This document shows, piece after piece, positions 11,512 through 64,000 of a DNA stretch of 64,000 nt; the first letter of the stretch is position 1, and the number at the start of each line of letters is the position of its first letter. The DNA comes from Prochilodus magdalenae (Eukaryota; Chordata; Actinopteri; Characiformes; Prochilodontidae). A program made the position numbers and the translations under genes. Below the pieces are notes generated by a model. It searched no databases and was not told where the DNA came from. It saw only the letters and a program-made list of their open reading frames with translations. The stretch is taken from NCBI GenBank assembly GCA_024036415.1, contig JAMWET010005036.1:124001-188000 (forward strand). Reading direction: 5' to 3'.

Positions 11512-13040
11512 TGCAGTTACTATAAGAACAAATACCAAAAGCATAAAAAGCATTAAAGTCTAATTCTGCTTCGTTGTTGATGAACAACAAACCTGATGAT
11601 TGCTGCTGCAAGCCCGTACCATTCACTTAGCCTTGGTTTCACTTTGTCCTGTATTTTACATTACAGCCTTTATTTTAACACAGCAGGGACTCAAAAGGTA
11701 TTTGAGGTGACTGAGGCTAAGAATGCCGAGCAGCTAAGACAGCTGCGTCCACTGCGAATGGAATGGCTCCCGTCGGGCCGTAACTCTGTCTGTGTTTTAT
11801 CTGTCTCTATATGATCCATAGCTTCATATATCTCTCTTCCTTTGAACATTTCTTGGTTTTCGGGTCAAGACGCAATGCTGACAGCTTTAAAATCCAAAGG
11901 GCTTCTTTTAAAGACATGGTCATGTCATAAATGCACTGAATGGCTACTGACTGACCACTAAATCACAGGTAAAACATGAAAACCTGGGCCATCTATCTTC
12001 TAGTGGAATACAGTATGAGAAATGAGTGTGAGGCAGTGAGTAGCTGTCAGATCTTTTTCTTATTTACTGAATATGTTTAACCAGACGTCCTATTGTGAGG
12101 TGCCCACAGATCCAATACAGACGTATGCCAGTATCCGTGTGCAATCAGTTTAGTTGATTTTCCAAGTAAAATTAAGTGAATATATTCTCTACAGTGAACA
12201 TTTGAGTGCAACAGTTCTGTTTATTTACTGAATTAAACACACGGGGCAATAAAAATATCTAGTTTATATAATATGTAATATTTGTTATATATAATTTTTT
12301 TCCTGATTTGTTAAACTGTGCTCTAATATGCCATATTAATTTGCATAGAAAAAAATATTTCCATCCAGAAAATCAACAAAACGTGGCATTAAACCATTAA
12401 ATAATGCTTCAGATCATCTTTGTGTTATTAAAATAACTTTACATCTCAAACGTTTTTATTTTCAGAGTCATTCCTCTTACTAATAGCTTGATAGCTTATT
12501 AAAGGAAACGTAATCAGTGGCATTGAGTGACAGATGCCTTAATTTCACCTCGAAATATAATATTTGTAGTAATGTACTTTGATTAAAACACATTTTTACA
12601 ATTTAGAAAGCATAAAGGACAAAGTGATGCACAATTCTCCTGAGGGGCTGCCTACTACAGGTAAGGCCCCCTTTACAAGAGTGTCCATACCCTAAACTAC
12701 AGGGACACTGTTATGAAGGGGAGCATGTCCCCTCTTTTCCTTCACATGCTCCCTTTTAGGCACACGTTTTTATGCTGGAGCCCAACGACAACCGTTTACA
12801 CAGTGCCTAACAGCGGATCTTATAAAGAAAGCTCAACAATGGAAGAGCCACTACAGACTGACTAAACAGCAGGACTGGCATCGATAACATGACATTTAAA
12901 ATATGATTGTCAAGCAAAGATTTTGGTGACAAATCAGATTTTGGAACTTTTACAAAATGTTCCCTTATTTCCAATGTGAAACAGTAAAAGTCACACAGCT
13001 TTAATTTTGTGACACATTTTAAGTCATTACAAATGTGGTT
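11512..13040. other. Intergenic stretch without recognised gene
   Basis: AT-rich single-copy-looking sequence between the Tc1 fragment and the abcc3 poly(A) site. Around 12190-12240, on the minus strand, there is a diverged stretch resembling the AATTCAACAAATAAACAGTA part of the MITE at 30640. I see no exon. Confidence 0.4.
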
Positions 13041-13059
13041 TACAAAATGGAATCAGACA

Positions 13060-13065
13060 TTTATT
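13060..13065 (-). terminator. abcc3: Likely poly(A) signal of abcc3
   Basis: AATAAA on the minus strand, about 245 bases after the stop codon. It is the first canonical hexamer I see downstream, so cleavage would fall near 13040. Confidence 0.5.
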
Positions 13066-13309
13066 TCAGCAGTAATCTTCCCTATAGAACAGCCTCAAAA
13101 GTGACTTAAATAATACAGTACAAAAATAGACAGGTTCATAGTGAAGTAACAGTGGCACTGCAGTTATAGAAAAAAACAATAATGCAAAAAACAATGACAG
13201 GTCCTGGATACAGCTTTCAGCTGAGTAAAAAAAAAGACAAAGATACATTCACTGGCTCTATATCTCTTAATTTATGAAGGCACTGTTGAATTTATACAGC
13301 GTTGGAGGC
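13066..13309 (-). other. abcc3: abcc3 3' untranslated region
   Basis: Sequence between the TGA stop and the probable poly(A) signal. It holds a run of A/T near 13229 but no coding sequence. Confidence 0.5.
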
Positions 13310-55516
<42,207 letters not shown>

Positions 55517-58500
55517 CTGTGGACAAAAGAGACAGCTTGTTACAGTCTCCGCATTAGCCTACTAAGGTGATGCCTGCAGCACACACAGACTGGCACCTAA
55601 AAGAGCTGTTATCTCAGACTTGACCTGACAAGACCTACAACAAGCCCAGCAGGTGCAGCTGAGGTTGCTGACCAGCAGCAGCAGAGTTGCTGGCTATAAT
55701 CCTGGTGGGACACCACAGGAGCCTGGCCTAATTCCAAAAGGCTGCCAGACTCAGACTGAGCACTACTGTGCACTGCAGTTGCTTTCAAAATATCAAGAGA
55801 GTGAGATCATTAACAAACCCTTGGCAGAATGCTAATACTGTATACATATTACTGAATTCATTTAGATGGTGCATGTATATTTGAGAGACACCACTAATGC
55901 ATTAAAAGTTCTGAGCGTGACATTTGTAACATAAGCCCACTGGAAAAAAAATATGTCACATGGGGACGGAAATGTACCTAATGGTGTGTATCAATTCCAC
56001 AAGCATGAAAAACAGTTGTGGCTGGACTTGGGATGGACTGAACAAGTTTCTGGACGTAGGATGCATTAATGTTCAGACACTCATGCAATAAAGAACTGTG
56101 CTATTGCACCAGATTTCGTGGATGCCTTCCCTGGTACAATTCTGAAAAAAAATTCTTATAGACTGGGATTTGTGCCACTGCTGGTAGACCCATATGACCG
56201 CACGCTTCCATGCACTTGCAGTTCAGCTGCTTCCTTCACACTACAGTCCATGGCACGCCCTTCTGAAAATGCTTGGGTCATGTTACATGACAATTTCCAA
56301 ATAACAGACAGTTGCAAATAAAGATTATTCAAAATAACTTGCTTCACTCCCCAGCACTAAGAGGTTCGGCTAACCACAAGATGCAAATAGACAGTAGGAC
56401 AGTACCTAGTTATATCTAAATGAGTTGGTTCCTGTCATATCACAGAAACAATTAATTAAAACCGGGCATATTTCTAACAGTGCACTGTTTGGACTGGGGG
56501 TGATAAATATTGAGACTTTAACTATGTTTACATATTACTTCAGACTCCAAATAGAACCTTTAATTCCTGTTGCACCAATCATCTCATAAAATAAGGCAAT
56601 CACAATCTCTAAAGTTACAATCTCTATAAGCCACAAAACAAAACAATAAAAACAACAAAGCAATTACAAAGTTTTTTTTATTGTAATACTGATTTCCAAT
56701 GCCTAAGTATTCCGTCTTAGCATTAATAAGCCAATAAGCATGCTTGTTGCATAATCAGGTCTTCTGATTGGCTCTATAAAATACATTCTGTAAGCATGTC
56801 ATCAACATCAGTGCTTCTTAATTAGTCTATAGTCTATAACAGTTGGTAAATATACCACCTCCAACTGCACCTCATGCTTATTTCTACTTTAAACCACACC
56901 CACTGTAAAGGTGCAATTTGATACAGAGTATAATTCAGGAAGCAGCATTGACATTATTCATATCAATACTTAAAAGAAATCTTTATACCCAGCTCTAGAT
57001 AGGAAACACCCAAATGCCTAGTTTCCTGACAGCAGTTTCCATTAAAGACAGCTAATGAGAGTCAGCAAAGCAGTCCTAAATTCTGATGCCCTGTTTCAAT
57101 GAGGCAATACTGAGCTAAAATGGTTATAGTCTAGTTATGTTGTACGTCTTGCTGTGCTGTTCTGTGTTGTATGGTATTTTACTGTGATAACTGCACCACA
57201 TTGCACATAGGAGCACGCATACCCAGCCATATTGAGCACTATGCTCTCAGTATCCCGTTGATACATGGTAACCTATTGCACCTGATCAATCAGAATAGTC
57301 TTGAAAGAAAGACGTATGTTTTTCTGAACTTCCACCCTGAAAAAATAACCCCTAGGTTGACAAAGCAAGGCAGTGAATCTAATTAGAATCACTAACACCA
57401 TCTCCAAGCTTGCATCCGACTGTGTCATGGTGATAGAGATACATCTGAGGGAGGTGATATTCTCCTGGCTAACAACTGCACTCAGAAGAGCCGACCAAAG
57501 GAGATTCCCAAGAGAACGTGCTTTCGTTCCCATTCAGACTAAAGATTTATTCCAGGTTTATAGCAACAATTTGATTCAATGTACTGTGTGTAATTTCCAA
57601 CCGTATGATCTAAAAAACTGCAATCCCCAACCAATAAATGAACATCCATGAAAATGTAGTAATCTTTAATAATCATGTGTGATACTGGGTGCAAAGCTAA
57701 AGAGCAGCATTCTCTTCATTAACTCTGTATCATCATGTACTATGATACTGTGATATTTTTAGAAATTGGTAGAAATTCGTACTGTCCAAAACCAGTAGTA
57801 ACATATTGAAAACAGGACGTAGAAGCTGGGCTTTCTTATGGCTCTATAGCAAAACAGAAACATCAACCTATTTTTCTAGCATTGGTGAATGGCATTGGAT
57901 TTCACCCGTTTCCTCATTCCACCTCACTGGAAATCGTTCAGGTATTTAAAGAGACACAATACATGCACAATAAGGATTTCAACACTTCATGTGCCACTTG
58001 AACACATTCACGTGGTATGAAAGTCACTGCCATGCATTCCATTTCTCCACTGCAGCTTTTTAGGGACTCTCAGCTCCAGTAAAGAGGAACAACTTTAGCC
58101 AAACACACAAAAACCATAAGTTATTATTATCCACAGTACTTTTTTTCCAGAACAATGTCACACTCTCCGAGTAATTAGCTTCCTAAACCTGTTTAGGTCA
58201 TCTGTAAAAAGACATCTGTAAAATCTCTCTTTAAATATCTGCCTGATGTGCTAGTAGTACAACCAAAGTTTAAATATCTCATTGCCTATTCTTCTGAGGT
58301 TCTGACTACAATATCTCATGTTTTAGCCACTAAAACCTCAGACTTGCCTTGGAGGTTTTCTTTTCCATTTTTCCAATCATCAAACATCCCGACCAGCTTT
58401 TCACACATACAAATATACACTGCTGATAAAAAAACACTTCTTGCGCTCTCTAGGATCCACAGTCTGTTTGGATCAAGATCAAATCAGCTTTCTAGTACTC

Positions 58501-60744
58501 CAAGCATTCCTTCATAGTCTGCTGAGATGGATGCATTATTAAAGTTTAGCGGTGCTGACAATAAAAAAAAGGATTATAAGGACGGTGAATATAAAGAGAT
58601 AACAAATTAGAAAGTAGTGAAAGCAGTGGAAAGAAGTGGAATTGAAGAAGTAGGAGGAACCTTCCTCAAATATGATTTTAAGAAGGTTATGAAGTTCTGT
58701 CAAGTCATCAGTTTCCATTACAGACAGACGTGTTTTACAAAAGAACAGTATTCAAAAGCATCGCTAAAGATTTTAACACAAGCACTGTGATAGTGTTCTT
58801 TGGCAATCCCCAAAACCCATAAGGCTGGGGGGTCAGCTAATGATAAAGTAATAAAACCAGATTCCATATTAATTATTAGTCTTTCTGTGGTTTGACCAGA
58901 ACAGTAAAAAACGGAACAGACCTAAAGGAAAGTGAATGCATGGATATACTGTATATACCACAAAGTCCTTCTTTTAGAGACAACATTCACTGGCTTGGTA
59001 TTCAGTGGCCTGCCTATCCCTAAAGTCAAAATATAAAATAGACTTAACTGAACAATAATAAACTGTGAATAGCCTATCAACGACTCAATTTCTTTTAGGT
59101 GTAATACAATCTAAGAAGTCTTTAATCTTACAGTAAAATATGCACACAATAACCTTTGACAATTAACCAAGAGGATACATTTTAATCTTTAAATCTTTTA
59201 ACTGAGAAATCAAACTTGAATGAGTAATTGTAACAGCCCTACATAGTGGCATCACCTAGAAAACACACATGTATGAGGTACATTTGCTGATAAACCAATG
59301 CAAGTGGTGTTAACGTTAGCTCTAAGTGAAAGGGGCCCAAGGAAACGTGGCTTCTCTGTACGGAACGCCCAACGTTAGATAAACACAGCTGCCTGGCTTT
59401 CTCTCTGTCTGTCAGCATAGCCCAGAGTGTGAACATGCGCACATATTCGAGGGGAGAACACCCACGTTAACCATGTCCTATCTAAATCCACAACTGGTAA
59501 GAAGCTTTCAGATTCAGACTGGCCGTCTACGTTTCTGTTTCTTTAGGAAAACCCCTCGGGTCTTCCAAAACAGGTCTTTAGCTTATAATAAAATCTCAAT
59601 AAATTAATCAAAAGAAGCACCAACAATTTACACAAGCTGCTAAACATTTATCCAGAAGCCAAAATATTTGACAAAGAGTTTGTACTGCCCGAGAATACAT
59701 CTGCCCACACTTTGACCAGTTACAGCATTAAGGTAGGCCTGCCAAGCCAACTTCTGTCATTGCTCTCCATGGACAGAGAAGAAACTGCTGGGGGTAATGA
59801 CTCAAAAGGCTTTGGCTAGTGTTTATCTACAGTGATTATCGATTCCTACGCGCTAAACCCCATCTGTCCTAAGCGCCACCTTTTAGCAGGGCCTAAGCAG
59901 GCAGCCACCTGGGCTGTTAACTCTCCTCAAGGCTGGGTGAAGGACAGGCCCTATCGCTCAGCGGCGCCTTGACATACCACGCCAAAATCTTAACTCCATC
60001 TTAATCAATGACCTGCACAAACACTGGCGAGGCAAGCTGTGCAAATCAGTCAAAAGCGCCTCAACAGGTTTTACACATTTGTTTTGTTCAGTGTGAATAT
60101 CTGATTACAAGCACACAAAAGTAAGTAAGTGTAGAGAAGGCTAATATTTACTCTAGATGGGGTTGCATGGCTCCATGGTCTGCACTTTGCTTGTAACATG
60201 AAACATACGAATATAAAGCCCTTATAAAGAAATGAAAACGGCATTAGCATTCTCAGCTAGAGCACTGTTCTGAGACAGGAAAATACACAGTGAGTAACAC
60301 AGGATAAAACATGAATTAAAAGGATGGATTATCAGGGATAATGCTGAATGGAATGCCTAATGAACTGGGAGGTCAAAAGTGGAAACTTGAAAGAGATTTA
60401 GGGCCAGACTGAAAGCATAAAGAGCATTCACCTTTCTAGGAACAACTCTAGAATTAATAGCCTTTTCATGTTATCTCCTTAACACCAGCACAAAGTACAC
60501 ACACATACACAAACATAACCAAATTAAACATGCTTAATAAACACCTGCTACACAACTTACATACGCACCACTTAAAACATCAGACTAGCTTTACAAATGG
60601 CACCTGCATTTCTGCAACAATCAACATTTATGTACTGATTTGTAAGATTATAGTAAACTATAATCAGCGACCTTCCCAAACGTATTTACTTCTAGTTTAA
60701 AAGCATTTAAGTACAAGTTATTATTTTTATTTACTTTGGAGGAG
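55517..60744. other. 5' part of abcc3 (intron 1 or upstream flank), no recognised exon
   Basis: About 5.2 kb without a family-recognisable exon. The first abcc3 exon, expected to encode a short peptide ending Phe-Trp before a phase 0 donor, was looked for on the minus strand and not found. Confidence 0.5.
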
Positions 60745-61245
60745 ATTAAATAAAGGATTGTCTGCTTCAGAAGGAAGGGGAGAAGTTTAATAAATTAATT
60801 AACTGGTAATAAATGAATACAAAAGTATTAACAAAAGTACTAAATTATTAAGTGATACAGAGAAAATGGGATTCCTGACATATGTGAAACACCGGGTAGA
60901 TTCCCAGAACTGTCACCATCTGAAAAACAGTTCTCAAAGCTCTCATAAGAAAGAGATAGAAAAAAACAACCACTCACGCTTCAGATCTGATAAAATCCAC
61001 AGGTGTTGCTGTCCATTTCTCAACTGTGAGAAGACAACTCAGCACTATGTGTCTGAACGGATGAAGATACTGAAATCATTAAATGTGTTATGCGAGATAA
61101 CATGGCTTGTAAGAAAGCAGAAACTGCAACCAACTTTGGAGGTAAAAATGTCTGTGCAAATAAAAGTTATTCACTTTTACATTCTGGTTGTTTTGACAGG
61201 AAATGAAAGAATGAGTGGTCTCTAACTTTGGCACACTGCTGTATC
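60745..61245 (+). mobile_element. Tc1-like element, family 2, copy f
   Basis: Internal blocks AAATCCACAGGTGTTGCTG, CAACTGTGAGAAGACAACTC and WLVRKQKLQPT-like codons, ending AGTGGTCTCTAACTTTGGCA then CACTGCTGTA. This is the best-kept terminus of the family in the window. Frames are broken. Confidence 0.65.
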
Positions 61246-62478
61246 TTATCATATACAGTAATATAGTCATATAAAATGAACACCAAAAACAGTAAAATAA
61301 TATTTCACAACATTCTTATTGAGGAAGTGCACTTTTATAACTTTGTCATGTAAATGATTGACAAATTAGCATCGTTGTTTTACTACTGAAAAGGCTACTA
61401 CATCATATAATGTACAGCGATGGCACCAATTCAAGGTATGAATATCAGGCAGGTATCAGTGTTGGGGAAAAGGAAGAAGAAAGAATACTGTCCGACCCCA
61501 TAGCGAATCTACCCGATGATAGCACACATTTACTTTTGGTGTGATGTGCTGTTGTTAGCTGCGTAGTTCTTGCTCGAGGATAGTAGAGGGTTTGAGCATG
61601 ACAATCTACATTTAGAAGCTGATTTAAGCTAATCAATTAACAACAGTTCAGTTCAAAGTAGCTTTTAAAGAAAAAACATCAGACTGGCATCAATAGCTGT
61701 CAATACTTAGAGTTCAAATATTAGTAACTGTAGAGAAAAGTGGAGCTGTGCTGAATGATTTAAACAGCACAGTACTTTATAATTATGGTTTCTGCCCATG
61801 TCCTTTTTATATATGCCCAAATCATTGGTTGTGTTAGAGCTTAACTGTTGAGCATGGCATGATACAGTTTACAGGTTGGCACTTTCAAACTGGCAGTGAA
61901 GTGCAGCAGAGGAACAGGCCTACTGCTGTGATCACCACAAGCAACCACAAGAGGACAAAACCAGAAGAAAGACTGCTATTAACAAAGGTAACGGAGGCAA
62001 GGCCTTTTTTTCTTCTACTATATAAAATGGGAGGACACTGATGGTCAAAAACACTTTGATAATAAAAACACAAAGATGACTGTGACTACTGCGGAGTTGC
62101 GTACAGAACCATCCTAGTGAAGTCTCAGGAAGGCTGAAATGAAAGAGGAGAGATGAATCATCATCCAACACTCCTTAGATGATTCTTCACTGCTGCATTA
62201 TGGTTTATCTTTACAGCATACTTGTGTGGTCATGTAGTGTGTTTTCTTCTTTCTCTGTTATTTTAAGGCACATAAACCCAAACACCAAACAAAAGAACCG
62301 TCTCACGATTCCTCTAGGGCCATTTAAGTTCAGATATCCAAACTCATTACATGACCATGCAACACTCCTCTGATGATCCTTCTCTCCTATTTCAGTGCCA
62401 CTTTATCTTCTATAGTCTTATATTCATATACTTTACACTGCACGGGCAGCATTGATTATAATGTACATATCTAAACAT

Positions 62479-62780
62479 AAGGGTGTCAGAAAGGGTTCTA
62501 TGGAAGAAATCCATAGAAGAAGGACCTTCACATAACATTATGGTTTCATACCAACGAAAGATTTTTCTTAGAACCGTGCATCCAAGCCAACAAGAAAAAA
62601 GTCAAGAGCACACAATTAGGCAGTCAACCATGCAGTTTAAGCTGCCACAAAGGGTTCTTTGAGCAATGTCACACAAAAACCTCCTTTAGGCCCATAACAA
62701 ACCATGTCTGAAATAGAGTGTGAATGTGAAGAACAGTGGTTCTTCTTAGGCACCCTGTAAAGAACCCTTTCTGACACCTT
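62479..62780. mobile_element. MITE with AAGGGTGTCAGAAAGGGTTC ends
   Basis: Starts AAGGGTGTCAGAAAGGGTTC and ends GAACCCTTTCTGACACCTT, inverted repeats of about 20 bases with one or two mismatches. 302 bases, non-coding. Internal AAAGGGTTCTTTGAG-type repeats echo the ends. Confidence 0.7.
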
Positions 62781-63006
62781 TACGTTTTGTTCTACATTTA
62801 GAGTGAAGAACAAGTTTTTAAAACTAAACTGGTAATGAAAGAGACACATCTCCAGCACATGCGAGCACTGGCTGGTTCTAAAACGCCAGTAGCTCAAAGA
62901 CCCAAGTCCGGCTGCCCACCAACGTACTCATTGAAAAATGCTTGCTGACAATTGCAAACTGTTCCTGCTGAGGAACCTCAATGCTAGCCAAACTCTCAGC
63001 AGGGTG

Positions 63007-63029
63007 TGCGTGTGTGTGTTTGTGTGTGT
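63007..63029. repeat. (GT)n microsatellite
   Basis: Short, imperfect GT repeat. Confidence 0.85.
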
Positions 63030-63437
63030 AATGCACTGCTGTGCCCCTGGGTAATCTAATCCAGATGAACAGTCAGGCAGAAGGCAGGCATAACTGACCA
63101 GCAAGCCTATAGCGGAGGCGATAGGTTTGGTCTGATATAGCAGTAGTGGCTGAACACACCAACATATCATCAATCCTTTCAGTTGTATTTTGCATTGATC
63201 GCCTAGTTTACATTGATCAAAATGTCTTCATGTAGGGAGGTATTCAAATTTACAGTCCACATTTACATATTTCCAGTGCCTCTGTGAAGTAGCCGTGGGC
63301 TCTTAGTAGAAATCTACAGCACAGTTATTATATGGAGAATGAAAGGATGATATCATATAGCCAAAGTTTGACATTAAAAAGAGCTTTCTGTGTTTCATCT
63401 TGCAAATGGCATATCCTTACATACAGGGCATAAATGC

Positions 63438-63462
63438 AAAAATAATAATAATAATAATAAAG
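63438..63462. repeat. (AAT)n microsatellite followed by poly(A)
   Basis: Seven to eight AAT units and an A-rich run after them. Confidence 0.9.
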
Positions 63463-64000
63463 AAAAAAAAAAAAACACCTCCCATGATGATGCTTTTTTT
63501 TGCTAGATTATACATTTGTAGATTATACATGACCATTTGAAAGATGTTAAAAATATTAATTTACATGTATGCTTCAATTTTACAGTGGCTCTTGGCATTG
63601 AGCTGCTGCTGTGTTTATTTCCAGTAGGTCTAGGATGATGAATTTTGTCCCAGCTATATAAAATAAAAACATGACCAGCTGCTAATTACGTTTCAAGATT
63701 CTAACGCTTTTGGTTCCAACAAACATATAAAAAATCGAATAAGAATATGACAACAATACTCACAGATCTTGAAAATATTGAGCAAAAACTATAACAGACG
63801 TGCACTGTTATTTCCTAAAAATAAAAAAGGCTTCTCTGAATGCCTAGAAGGCTCTGAGGGTTCCCCTCTGGCAAATGCTGTTTGTTGTCTATAGTAGTTT
63901 CTTTATATTCATGCACATGCTGTGTATTCAGACAGCTGGAAGCTACACAATGAGCTACACAATGCATGAACATAACGATATAGTAAAATCATAAATTATG

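Noticed and set aside
59982..59999. Possible abcc3 exon 1 reading MELRFW on the minus strand
   Set aside because: The next bases are C-GT-GG rather than a donor directly after TGG, so the phase does not fit exon 2, and the peptide lacks the Cys usual in MRP N-termini.

Overview
The window is genomic DNA from a ray-finned fish, most likely a teleost. The evidence is split genes with canonical GT-AG introns, abundant Tc1-like transposon remnants, a fish-type L1-like LINE, several MITE-like elements and long microsatellites. There are no bacterial-style gene clusters.

The main content is one large minus-strand gene, read from right to left between 55516 and 13310. It is an ortholog of ABCC3 (MRP3), an ATP-driven organic-anion and conjugate exporter. 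I could place exons 2 to 31 with exact splice junctions. All junction phases agree and the joined frame has no stop. The reading frame gives 1521 residues from exon 2 onward; human MRP3 has 1527 residues and 31 exons. Exon 1, expected to encode about 10 to 16 residues, was not found. The C-terminus, the linker motif ending QFMR and the neighbouring gene all point to ABCC3 rather than ABCC1.

The most notable feature is a second, intact version of exon 23. Exons 23a (26185-26495) and 23b (24230-24543) encode alternative versions of the same piece of the second membrane domain. They have the same entry and exit phases and functional-looking splice sites. Using both exons creates an immediate stop, and skipping both shifts the frame, so the arrangement is that of a mutually exclusive cassette. 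A pyrimidine tract of about 250 nt, CU-rich in the transcript, lies just downstream of 23a. A decayed copy of part of the NBD1 Walker A exon (exon 16) lies in intron 17.

At the left edge, also on the minus strand, is the first coding exon of wfikkn2 (587-775), preceded by a TATA box. WFIKKN2 encodes a secreted multidomain binding protein of GDF8/GDF11. The rest of the gene lies off the left end. ABCC3 and WFIKKN2 are also in tandem orientation in human 17q21.33, so this is conserved synteny.

Layout: 1-470, degenerate short repeats; 587-975, wfikkn2 exon 1 and promoter; 1000-13040, intergenic DNA full of transposon remnants; 13060-55516, abcc3, with introns holding an L1-like LINE (35091-39138), Tc1-like copies, MITEs and microsatellites; 55517-64000, 5' flank or intron 1, with one Tc1-like copy and one MITE and no recognisable exon.
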